Origin: Flaviflagellibacter sp963786225
Lineage (GTDB): Bacteria; Pseudomonadota; Alphaproteobacteria; Rhizobiales; Methylopilaceae
Assembly (NCBI GenBank): GCA_963786225.1
Contig: CAWAYQ010000032.1
Coordinates: forward strand, 1 to 64,000
Length of the DNA: 64,000 bases
Direction of reading: 5' to 3'
A program made the translations under genes and the position numbers. Below, in pieces: positions 36,445 to 44,166 of the stretch; the stretch's first letter is position 1, and each line of letters starts with the position of its first letter. The notes below the pieces were generated by a model that saw nothing but the letters and a program-made list of their open reading frames with translations, was not told the DNA's origin and did not search any database.

Positions 36445-37512
36445 ACGACTTTGGCCGCCGCTTTGCGGATGCGCTGGATGTGCATGTTCGCGAGGAACGG
36501 CACGAGCGGGTGTACGCCCATCGCGACGAGGGCGGGAACGTCGAGCGCGACGAGCGCGGCGCGATGCTCGGGCGAAAGTTCGAGATGCTCGGCGTAGCCC
36601 TGCGGGTTTTCGAGGTATTGCGGAGCGCTTGTCCGCGTCGTGCGCGAGGCCGTGAAGCGCGGTCGTGATCTGGACGAGTTCCGGCTTGATCGTCGGATAA
36701 TGCGCCGAGAAGTCCGAGCTCTTCGGTTCGTACCAGCCGAGCGATGCGTAATTGTGATGCCAGCTCGGCTCCATCGAGACGAGGTCGGGCTTGCGTTCGC
36801 CGAGAGCGCCGGCGCCGCAGGCCCAGCAGCGCAGTTCGATATTGCCGGTGTCGTCGAGTTCGGCTTCATCATAGCCGATCAGGGATTTGAGATTGCCGGC
36901 TTCGAGCTTTGCCAGAGCGAGCTCGTCCCAGCTCAGCTGCGGATTGCCGTAGCGGTCGGTGCCGGGGAAATGCGACATGCCGCCGCTCGAAATCACGGCC
37001 GTGCGCAGGCCCATTGTCGTGACCGCACGTGCGATCGCCTGACCGAAAGCATAGCAGCGCTCCATGCGGGGCTGCGGCGGCAGATAGGCATTGACGTAGA
37101 TCGGCAGGACAGGCGCGGTGACGCCGAGATGGGTCAGCGGAATGCCGATCGCGTAATCGATCTTCGCGGTCGAGGTGAACGCCGGGTCGAAGCCCTGGCG
37201 ATAAAGTTCCTGCACCAGCTCGAAGCCGATCTCGCTCGGCACTTCCCAGCGGAATTTGTGGCCGGCGAAATCGCCGGTGGCCTCGCCGCCGACATGGATC
37301 GTGAAGGGCGGCGCCGAATTGTGGAAGAACTGCTCGGCGTGATCGTTCGAGAAGATGATCCACAGATCGGGATTGAGAGCGTTCAGCTTCTCGCCGATAT
37401 CGGCGGCGGCCTTCTTGACGCGCATAACCGTGTCTTTGTCTTCCGTGTCGGGAAGCGTGAAGAACTGGGGTGCGTGCGGGAGCATCGCTCCGCCGATGAC
37501 CGTCGATTTCAT
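36445..37512 (-). CDS. Class III extradiol dioxygenase, LigB-like with LigA-like tail, frameshifted
   Basis: The first 290 residues are LigB-like: VIGGAMLPHAPQFFTLPD at the N-terminus with the first iron histidine, WIIFSNDHAEQFFHNSAPPF, and VISSGGMSHFPGTDRYGNPQ. After LVQITTALHGLAHDADK the frame changes near 36628 (about one extra base) and a LigA-like helical domain follows (APQYLENPQGYAEHLELSPE, VALDVPALVAMGVHPLVPFL, ANMHIQRIRKA). Such B-A fusions resemble gallate dioxygenase. The enzyme opens a dihydroxylated or aminohydroxylated ring using Fe(II). Stop assignment is uncertain; a second indel is needed to reach the TGA at 36445-36443. Confidence 0.83.
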
Positions 37513-37543
37513 GAAGCGCTCCTGCAGATGGTCAAACCAAATC

Positions 37544-37559
37544 TGTCAGTAGGCTAACC
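37544..37559. promoter_or_regulatory. TGTCAGTAGGCTAACC, catabolic palindrome copy
   Basis: Lies in the 86-bp gap between the dioxygenase operon (minus) and the araC gene (plus). It matches the ridA-upstream palindrome TGTCAGTATACTAACA at 13 of 16 positions, with the conserved TGTCAGT and CTAAC halves. It could control both directions. Confidence 0.6.
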
Positions 37560-37598
37560 AGCTTTCCTTGCTGCGCGTTATCGCTAAGATGCCAAATT

Positions 37599-38399
37599 AT
37601 GTCGATGAAACGACAGACCGAGGCCCTGCATCCCGACGTTCTTCGCGCCCCGGCAGGCGATCTGTCCGCGCGGGTGATCGCTTACGCCGCGGAGCTGCCG
37701 CGCGGGGGCGGGGTCGCTCCGCACCGGCACGATCGCGCTCAATTGCTGGCGACCATTACGGGGTCGATCGCGGTGACGACGGCAACGGGCACTTATGTCG
37801 TGCCGCCGGAACGCGCTTTGTTTGTGCCGGCGGGGGTCGTTCACGAGACCCGCCATCTCGCGGCGACGCGGCTGCGCACGCTTTATATAGCTCCCGACGC
37901 GGGCCATGGACTTCCGGCGCGAACCAGCGTGGTTCATGTCGGGCCGCTGCTGCGCTGCCTCATCGAGGCGTGCATGGCCTTGCCGCGCGACTATGACGAG
38001 GCCGGCCCGGCGGGACGCCTGATGTCGGTCCTGCTCGACGAAATCGCGGCCTCCGACGAACTGCCGCTGCACATTCCGCTGCCGGAAGCAGGGCCGCTAC
38101 GTGCCATGGCCGAGGTTATTCTCGCCGAGCCCGCCGACCGGCGCCCCATCGACGACTGGGCCAGGGAGCTCGGCGTTTCGACGCGCACCCTGGAGCGGCG
38201 TTTCAAGGCCGAGAGCGGCATGACGGTGCGCGCGTTCCGCATCCAGGCCAAACTGTTCCGCGCCCTCGAACTCCTGAGCGAGGGGCAGGCCGTGAATCAG
38301 ATCTCGGATGTGCTGGGGTTCGAGGCGCCCAGCACCTTCGTCGCGATGTTCCGGAGAGCCTTCGGCGTGACGCCCGGACGCTACTTCCGCAAGGACTGA
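37599..38399 (+). CDS. AraC-family transcriptional regulator with cupin N-domain
   Basis: A 266-residue protein. The cupin part has VAPHRHDRAQLLATITGSIA and LFVPAGVVHETRHLA. The C-terminal HTH pair reads RPIDDWARELGVSTRTLERR and LSEGQAVNQISDVLGFEAPS, TFVAMFRRAFGVTPGRYFRK. It is divergent from the dioxygenase operon and precedes the hydroxylase gene, so it is the likely pathway activator. AraC sites are usually direct repeats, so it is less likely than the MarR protein to bind the shared palindrome. Confidence 0.93.
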   Translation: MSMKRQTEALHPDVLRAPAGDLSARVIAYAAELPRGGGVAPHRHDRAQLLATITGSIAVTTATGTYVVPPERALFVPAGVVHETRHLAATRLRTLYIAPDAGHGLPARTSVVHVGPLLRCLIEACMALPRDYDEAGPAGRLMSVLLDEIAASDELPLHIPLPEAGPLRAMAEVILAEPADRRPIDDWARELGVSTRTLERRFKAESGMTVRAFRIQAKLFRALELLSEGQAVNQISDVLGFEAPSTFVAMFRRAFGVTPGRYFRKD

Positions 38400-38472
38400 G
38401 CGCGTCCTCCCATTCATTAAACCGTTAATTCCGCTGACTTTTTGTTGCTTACCCACCGGGCGCGGCTTCATA

Positions 38473-38488
38473 TGTCAGTATGCCAACA
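38473..38488. promoter_or_regulatory. TGTCAGTATGCCAACA, catabolic palindrome copy
   Basis: Matches the ridA-upstream site at 14 of 16 positions; 70-85 bp before the hydroxylase ATG. Paired with a second copy at 38516, 43 bp centre to centre (about four helical turns), which would allow cooperative binding. Confidence 0.6.
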
Positions 38489-38515
38489 AAATGGTTGCCC
38501 GGCCCCCAGAAAATT

Positions 38516-38531
38516 AGTATGTATACTGACA
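38516..38531. promoter_or_regulatory. GTATACTGACA half-palindrome before the hydroxylase gene
   Basis: AGTATGTATACTGACA: the right half TATACTGACA is exact for the inverted consensus, the left half is degraded. Located 27-42 bp before the ATG at 38558, where a repressor would block RNA polymerase. Confidence 0.5.
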
Positions 38532-38557
38532 ATATTGGCCTGTTGGGGTGTGTGTAA

Positions 38558-39817
38558 ATGTCCGATCTGAAACGTGTCTTTGTCGTCGGGGCGGGGCCTG
38601 TCGGCGCAGTCATGGCGCTTGCTCTGAGCCAGCGCGATATTCCGGTGACCCTCATCGAAGCCGAGGCCGAACCCGTCGAGGATCAGCGCGCTGCGACCGT
38701 GCATCCGCCGACCGTCGAAATGCTGGCGGGGCTCGGCCTCGAGCAGGAAGCGTTCTCGGATGAGGCGTCGGGCGGCCTGCAATCGCCGATCTTCCATTAC
38801 CGCAACCGCATCGACAACGAACTGATCGCGGTCTTCGACGTCAACGTCATCAAGGGCGAGGTGGCCTATCCCTTCGTCCTGCAATGGGAGCAGTACAAGC
38901 TCGTCCGCGCGGCGCTGAAAAAGCTCGAAGCGGATCCGAATTTCGAAATGCGCTTCTCGACCCGTCTTACGGACCTGACGCAGACCGAGGACGACGTCAC
39001 GCTGACCGTCACCAATGCGGCGGGCGAAACCGAAGTTCTGAAAGGCCGCTACGTCATCGGCACCGACGGCTTCCGCAGCGCGGTGCGCCGTCTGGCCGAG
39101 ATCGAGTTCGAAGGCTTCACCTGGCCGGAGCGCTTCATCAAGATCGGCACGACCTTCGATTATCTCGAGACCGATCGCGGCTATTGCACCCGTAACTACT
39201 TCTCGGATCCCGACGAGTGGCTGAACCTGTTCAAGGTCAAGGGCAATGGCGGCAAGGGCATCTGGCGCGGCATCTTCCCGGTTCCGAAGGACGAGCCGGA
39301 CGAGGAGCGCGCATGAGCCTCGAAGGCGTGCAGCGCCGGCTGCAGAATCTCTATCCCAAGAGCGGCGATTACGACATCGCCTATCACGCGCTCTACGACG
39401 TGCATCAGCGGGTCGCGCAGACCTACAACAAAGGCCGCGTCTTGCTCGCGGGCGACAGCGCGCACGTGAACAATCCGATCGGCGGCATGGGCATGAACGG
39501 CGGCATCCACGATGCCGTCAATCTCGCCGAGAAGCTCGCGCGATGTCTGGTTCGGCCGCGCGCAGCCCGATGTCTTCGATCGCTACACGCGCCAGCGCCG
39601 CAAGGCCCAGGTCGATTTCGTTCAGGCGCAGTCGATCCAGAACAAGAAGATCCTTGAGGAGAAGGACCCGGTCCTGCGCCGCAAGAGCCTCGATAATCTG
39701 CGCCGCATGTCGGAGGACCTCACGCTCCACAAGCAGTTCATCTATCGCAGCTCGCTGATCGACAGCCTGCAAGACGGCGAACGCGGTCGAGTGACGTCAA
39801 ACCGAACCCGAATGTAA
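38558..39817 (+). CDS. FAD-dependent aromatic monooxygenase (MhpA-like), two frame breaks
   Basis: The N-terminus FVVGAGPVGAVMALALSQRD is the FAD dinucleotide fold; the second motif GRYVIGTDGFRSAVRRLAE and the ribityl-binding GRVLLAGDSAHVNNPIGGMG confirm a class A flavin hydroxylase. The frame breaks at about 39313 (one base missing, GCGC-ATGAGC; otherwise a TGA stops translation) and at about 39541 (one extra C in GCGCGATG). The repaired protein of about 418 residues continues VWFGRAQPDVFDRYTRQRRK to the end. It would hydroxylate a phenolic ring before dioxygenase cleavage. Two palindromic operator-like sites lie upstream. Confidence 0.87.
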
Positions 39818-39850
39818 CCGCCCGCCGGTACCGACAGACGAGAGACAGCC

Positions 39851-40870
39851 ATGCGCCTTGACGCTTTCACGCATCTCTTCCCGCCGCGCTACTTCGAGCG
39901 CATGCAGGAGCTCGATCCCCAACAAGGGACCGATCAAGCGGTGGCTCAATCATGCCGACGCTGTGGAATGTCGAGGAGCGTCTGCGCATGATCGACAGCT
40001 TCGGCGATTATCAGCAGGTGCTGTCGAACTCCATGCCGCCGCTCGAAGTCGTGGCCGGCCCGGAGACTGTCGCCGGAGCTCGCGCGCATCGCCAACGACG
40101 GCTTCGCCGAACTCTGCGCCGAAATATCCGGACCATTTCCCGACCTTCATCGCCTCGCTGCCGATGAACAATCCCGACGAGGCGGTGAAGGAGATCGACC
40201 GCGTCATGACGCAGCTGCGGCGCGCGCGGCGTGCAGATGTTCACGAACGTCGAAGGGCAAGCCGCTCGACCGGCCGGAATTCTTCCCGATCTTCGAGCGC
40301 ATGGCGCACCACGATCTGCCGATCTGGCTGCATCCCGGCGCGCGGCGCCGATTTCGCCGACTACAAGCGGAAGAGACGAAGTCGAAATACGAGATCTGGT
40401 GGACCTTCGGCTGGCCCTACGAGACGAGCGCGGCGATGTCGCACATCGTGTTCTCGAAGATGTTCGAGCAGGCTGCCGAACCTCAAGATCATCACCCATC
40501 ACATGGGCGCGATGATGCCGTTCTTCGACGGCCGTGTCGGGCCCGGCTGGGACCAGCTCGGAACGCGCACCGCCGATGAGGACTACGAGGGTCTTCTTGC
40601 ATCGATGAAGAAGCGGCCTCTCGATTATTTCAAGATGTTCTATGCCGACACGGCTCTGTTCGGCTCGGCGTCCGGCGACCAAATGCGGTCTCGATTTCTT
40701 CGGTGCCGATCAGGTGCGTCTTCGCCAGCGACTGCCCGTTCGATCCCGAGGGCGGCTACATGTTCATTCGCGAGACCATCAAGGTTCTCGAGGATCTCGG
40801 CCTGCCCAAGCAGGATCTGGACAACATCATGGGCGGCAATGCCCGCCGTCTCATGAAGATGGACGCGTAA
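39851..40870 (+). pseudogene. ACMSD-like amidohydrolase, about eleven single-base frame breaks
   Basis: Read across frames, the protein begins MRLDAFTHLFPPRYFERMQE, then contains IPNKGPIKRWLNH, RIANDGFAELCAEYPDHFPT, FIASLPMNNPDEAVKEIDRV, LPIWLHPARGADFADYKAEE, LPNLKIITHHMGAMMPFFDG and CVFASDCPFDPEGGYMFIRE, ending LMKMDA at 40870. These are features of the ACMSD/gamma-resorcylate decarboxylase amidohydrolases (metal HxF, WLHP, HHxG, SDxP). Breaks near 39914, 39955, 40069, 40127, 40222, 40251, 40336, 40369, 40477, 40672 and 40712 are +1 except one at 40369. The residue-level conservation is high, which fits sequencing errors better than decay. Confidence 0.8.
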
Positions 40871-41006
40871 ACGTTCGGCGCGGTGGCGGGAATGCGAGTC
40901 GGCATGCTAGCTGACCGCACGCCGCTGCCGCTCACGGCGTTCCGGGAGCGATGGGCGTCGTCGGCCGGCGGCCGTCGCGTACGATTCCGGAGAGCGGGCT
41001 GGCGTA

Positions 41007-42212
41007 ATGACGGGACTTGAGGGCGCGGTCTCCCGCCAAGACGAGAGATGGACGTTGGCACTTGTCAGCGCCTCGCACTTCGTCAGCCATTTCTACATGC
41101 TGCTTCTGCCGCCGCTGTTCATCGCCCTCCAGGCGGATCTCGGCTGGTCCTATACCGAAATCAGTTTCGGCATCGTGGCCTTCTATCTGACATCGACGGT
41201 CCTTCAGACGCCGGCCGGCTATGTCGCGGATGCGCTGATGCCGCGCGTGGTTCTCGTCGCCGGGCTGTGTATCGAGACCTGTGCCATCGCGCTTGCCGGT
41301 ACGACGTCGTCGCTGTGGCTGTTCGTGGCTTTGTTCGGCGTGGCCGGCATCGGCAACACCGTGTTCCACCCGGTGCATTACGCGATCATGTCTCATCGCA
41401 TCGGGCCGACGAACATCGGCGGCGCCTATTCCGTGCATACATTTGCCGGCTTCCTCGGCACGGCGGCCGCCCCTGTGACCCTGCTGGCCCTGTCTTCCGC
41501 GTTCGGCTGGCGTGGCGCGCTCTTCGCGTCGGCCGCTGCCGGGCTGGCTCTGGCTGCCGTTCTTTCCGCCAATGCCCGCTATCTGCGGGGGTTCGACAGC
41601 CCCGCTATGGCCGCAAATTCCGGCGCCGATGCGCGCCGGAAAAGCGCGGTGCTGATGCGGCCCGAAATCATCCTCAACCTGGTGATCTTCGGGTTTCTGG
41701 CCGCCAGCAATAGCGGCGTTCAGGGCTATGTCGTCGCCGCGCTCGTGGAGGCATGGGGGACACCGCTTTCCGCGGCCAATGCCGCGGTCTCGGCCTTTCT
41801 CGTCGCGAATGCCTTTGGCGTTTTGCTCGGCGGAGTGGTTTCACGCCACGTGCCGTCGCAAACGCTGCTCTTCTGCGCCGGCCTTTGCATGGTCGCCGCG
41901 GCCATGGCCCTTCTGGCGTTTCCCGGTCTCGGCGCCACGGGACTGCTGGCGGTCCTTACGCTCGGCGGCCTCGCCAACGGCATCATATTGCCCTCGCGCG
42001 ATCTGATGGTGCGTGCCGTGACGCCGGACGGCCAGTTCGGGCTGGTCTTCGGCTTTGTCTCGACCGGGTTTTCCATCGGCGCGAGCATCGCGCCTTTGGC
42101 CTTGGCCTTGTTCCTCGACCACGGACAGCCGATCGGGGTGTTTGCCCTGATCGCCGCCTTCAATCTCTGCTGCATCGCGCTCGCGGCCTGGATGGCGCTG
42201 AAGCGGCGCTGA
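41007..42212 (+). CDS. MFS transporter
   Basis: A 401-residue protein with 12 membrane segments. The N-terminal part (VSASHFVSHFYMLLLPPLFI) and VFHPVHYAIMSHRIGPTNIG resemble the fosmidomycin-resistance-like (Fsr) branch of drug and metabolite exporters and importers. It follows the amidohydrolase gene by 136 bp and probably moves the pathway substrate or a toxic intermediate. Direction of transport is not known. Confidence 0.88.
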   Translation: MTGLEGAVSRQDERWTLALVSASHFVSHFYMLLLPPLFIALQADLGWSYTEISFGIVAFYLTSTVLQTPAGYVADALMPRVVLVAGLCIETCAIALAGTTSSLWLFVALFGVAGIGNTVFHPVHYAIMSHRIGPTNIGGAYSVHTFAGFLGTAAAPVTLLALSSAFGWRGALFASAAAGLALAAVLSANARYLRGFDSPAMAANSGADARRKSAVLMRPEIILNLVIFGFLAASNSGVQGYVVAALVEAWGTPLSAANAAVSAFLVANAFGVLLGGVVSRHVPSQTLLFCAGLCMVAAAMALLAFPGLGATGLLAVLTLGGLANGIILPSRDLMVRAVTPDGQFGLVFGFVSTGFSIGASIAPLALALFLDHGQPIGVFALIAAFNLCCIALAAWMALKRR

Positions 42213-42226
42213 GAACCGGTAGGGCT

Positions 42227-42844
42227 TCAGCCCCGCGATCTGCCGCCGAAAAGACCCGCGATCGCATCCCAGATCACGCGGAACATCAGGGAGAAACCGG
42301 AAATCGGCTTTGCGGCAACCGGGCGGGGAGGGGCCGCCGGAGCGGCTTGCGCGGATGCACCGGCTTCAGCCACGGAGCGACACCGCGTTCTCCTGAACCA
42401 GAGTGCTGCGGAGGCATTCGGCGAACTGTCCCACAAGCTGGGTCGCGACGCTCTGGATGAGGCCGGCCCCGCGTCCGTACTGTGCGACTGCTCCGCTCAG
42501 GACGACATCGGTCACGACATTGACCTGGCTGCCGCCGGGCGCGGGCTCGACCTTGAAGGTCACATTGGCCTCGGCGCGGCCGCGTCCCTTGGTGTCGGAT
42601 CCCTGAGCCTTGAGAAGCGCGCGCTTGGCGGTGGCGTCGATCTCTTCAAACGTGGCGGTTCCGGTGAAGGACAGGGCGACGGGGCCGAGTTTGACCGAAA
42701 CCTTCCCCTTGTGGGTCCGCTCGTCGATCGTTTCCAGAAGCTCGGCCCCAGGCATGCAGGGAGCAATTCTCGGAACATCCATCAGCACGGCCCAGGTTTC
42801 GTCGGGCGGCAGCGGGACGTCGCCGAGAGGCGCCCCTTTTTCAT
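42227..42844 (-). CDS. CoxG-family (SRPBCC) protein, frameshifted
   Basis: The central part WAVLMDVPRIAPCMPGAELL, SVKLGPVALSFTGTATFEEI, and VVTDVVLSGAVAQYGRGAGL, IQSVATQLVGQFAECLRSTL is the CoxG lipid-binding-like fold. The frame changes near 42378 (one extra base) and a C-terminal extension with a membrane anchor follows (PISGFSLMFRVIWDAIAGLF). The start is likely the ATG at 42844; one base must be added in the AAAAAGGGG run to join it in frame. CoxG anchors molybdenum hydroxylases to the membrane. With xdhC and mocA nearby, a hydroxylase elsewhere in the genome is implied. It starts 17 bp after hlyD. Confidence 0.75.
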
Positions 42845-42861
42845 TCCGCCGGCGCGGTCGG

Positions 42862-44166
42862 TTATTCGTAGCGGAAAGCGCGCGCGAGCTGATCGCGGAA
42901 CGGCTTCAGAAGATATGCGAACGCGGTGCGGGATCCGGTGTCGATGAAGGCCTCGACCGGCATGCCGGGCACGAGCGTCGCGCCCGCGAGCTTGCTCTGC
43001 TCCGTGGCGGGAATGGCGATGCGCGCGGTGTAGAACGTCGCGCCCGATTGTTCGTCGCGGCTGACATCGGCGGACACCCGAGACAGGGCGCCGAAAATGT
43101 CCGGCATCGCCGCCGAGTTGAAGGCCGGAAATTTCAGCACGACGGATTGGCCGCGATGGACGCGGTCGATCATCTGCGGCTCGATCCGCGCTTCGACGAC
43201 AAGTCCGTCTGTCTGCGGCACGACGAGCATGATCTGTTCGCCCGGGCCGATGACGCCGCCTTTTGTGTGGACCGACTTCTGATGGACGATGCCGGCCTGC
43301 GGCGCACGGATGTCGATACGGGAAAGCTGGTCCATGGCCGCGGTTCGCCGCTCCATGAGATCCGCAATCTTGCTTTCGGCTTCCGTCAGTTCGGAGGCCA
43401 CTTCTTTGCGCTGATCCTGTTCGAGCTGGATGATCTGCATCTGCGTTTCGGCAACACGGCCTTTTGCGCGCGCGATTTCGGAAACGAGCTGGCCTTCTTC
43501 CCCGAGCAGGCGCGCCGCTTCGCGCTCGAGCGCCGTCACGCGGCTGAGCGGAACGAGTTGGGATTCGTGAAGCTTGCGGACGCCGTCGAGTTCGAACTGG
43601 ATCAGGCGGATCTGTTCGCGCTTTGAATCAGCCTGCGCGTTGAGGCCGCGGACCTCTTCATGGGTCTGGGAGATGCGTTCGCCAAGCTGCGATTTCTGGC
43701 CGTTGATCGCGTCGCGCCGTGCCTTGTAAAGCGTGCGCTCGCCGGCGTCGATCCGCTGCACGGCGGGATCGTCGCGCTTTTGCGCAAGCGCGTCGGGAAA
43801 CGGGAAGTCCATACGGCCGTCGCGTTCGGCGGAGAGGCGCGCTTCACGGACGAGAAGCTGGTTGAGCTGGTTGTCGATAACGCCGAGATTGGCGCGCGTT
43901 GTCGTGTCGTCGAGCCGCACCAGAACATCTCCGGCCTCGACCCTGTCCCCTTCGCTGACGTGGATTTCCGCGACAACCCCGCCCGTCGGATGCTGGATCC
44001 GCCGGAGATTGGATTCGACCACGATCTGGCCCGGCGCGATGACGGCCGAGGCGATCGGCGCCGTCGCGCCCCAGGCGCCCGCGCCGGCAACGAAGATCGC
44101 GGCGGCGGACACGCTGATCAGGCTGATGCGACTTATATCGCGCAGGGGTGAAGAGGCCTTTGCCAT
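42862..44166 (-). CDS. HlyD-family type I secretion membrane fusion protein
   Basis: A 434-residue protein: one N-terminal membrane segment (ISLISVSAAAIFVAGAGAWG), a first lipoyl half (GGVVAEIHVSEGDRVEAGDV), a long coiled coil with VREARLSAERDGRMDFPFPD, DQRKEVASELTEAESKIADL, then the second half (DIRAPQAGIVHQKSVHTKGG) and a C-terminal beta domain. This is the PrtE/LapC type. It joins the ABC exporter to an outer-membrane TolC-like channel. Its start overlaps the exporter stop at 44166. Confidence 0.92.
   Translation of the reverse strand: MAKASSPLRDISRISLISVSAAAIFVAGAGAWGATAPIASAVIAPGQIVVESNLRRIQHPTGGVVAEIHVSEGDRVEAGDVLVRLDDTTTRANLGVIDNQLNQLLVREARLSAERDGRMDFPFPDALAQKRDDPAVQRIDAGERTLYKARRDAINGQKSQLGERISQTHEEVRGLNAQADSKREQIRLIQFELDGVRKLHESQLVPLSRVTALEREAARLLGEEGQLVSEIARAKGRVAETQMQIIQLEQDQRKEVASELTEAESKIADLMERRTAAMDQLSRIDIRAPQAGIVHQKSVHTKGGVIGPGEQIMLVVPQTDGLVVEARIEPQMIDRVHRGQSVVLKFPAFNSAAMPDIFGALSRVSADVSRDEQSGATFYTARIAIPATEQSKLAGATLVPGMPVEAFIDTGSRTAFAYLLKPFRDQLARAFRYE

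Noticed and set aside
39300..39330. TGA and ATG overlap (ATGAGC) inside the FAD monooxygenase as a true coupling of two genes
   Set aside because: Both sides align as one flavin hydroxylase, and the second part lacks the FAD fold; a missing base explains it better.
39851..40870. Programmed ribosomal frameshifting in the amidohydrolase
   Set aside because: Eleven events with no slippery sites or stimulatory structures; no bacterial precedent.
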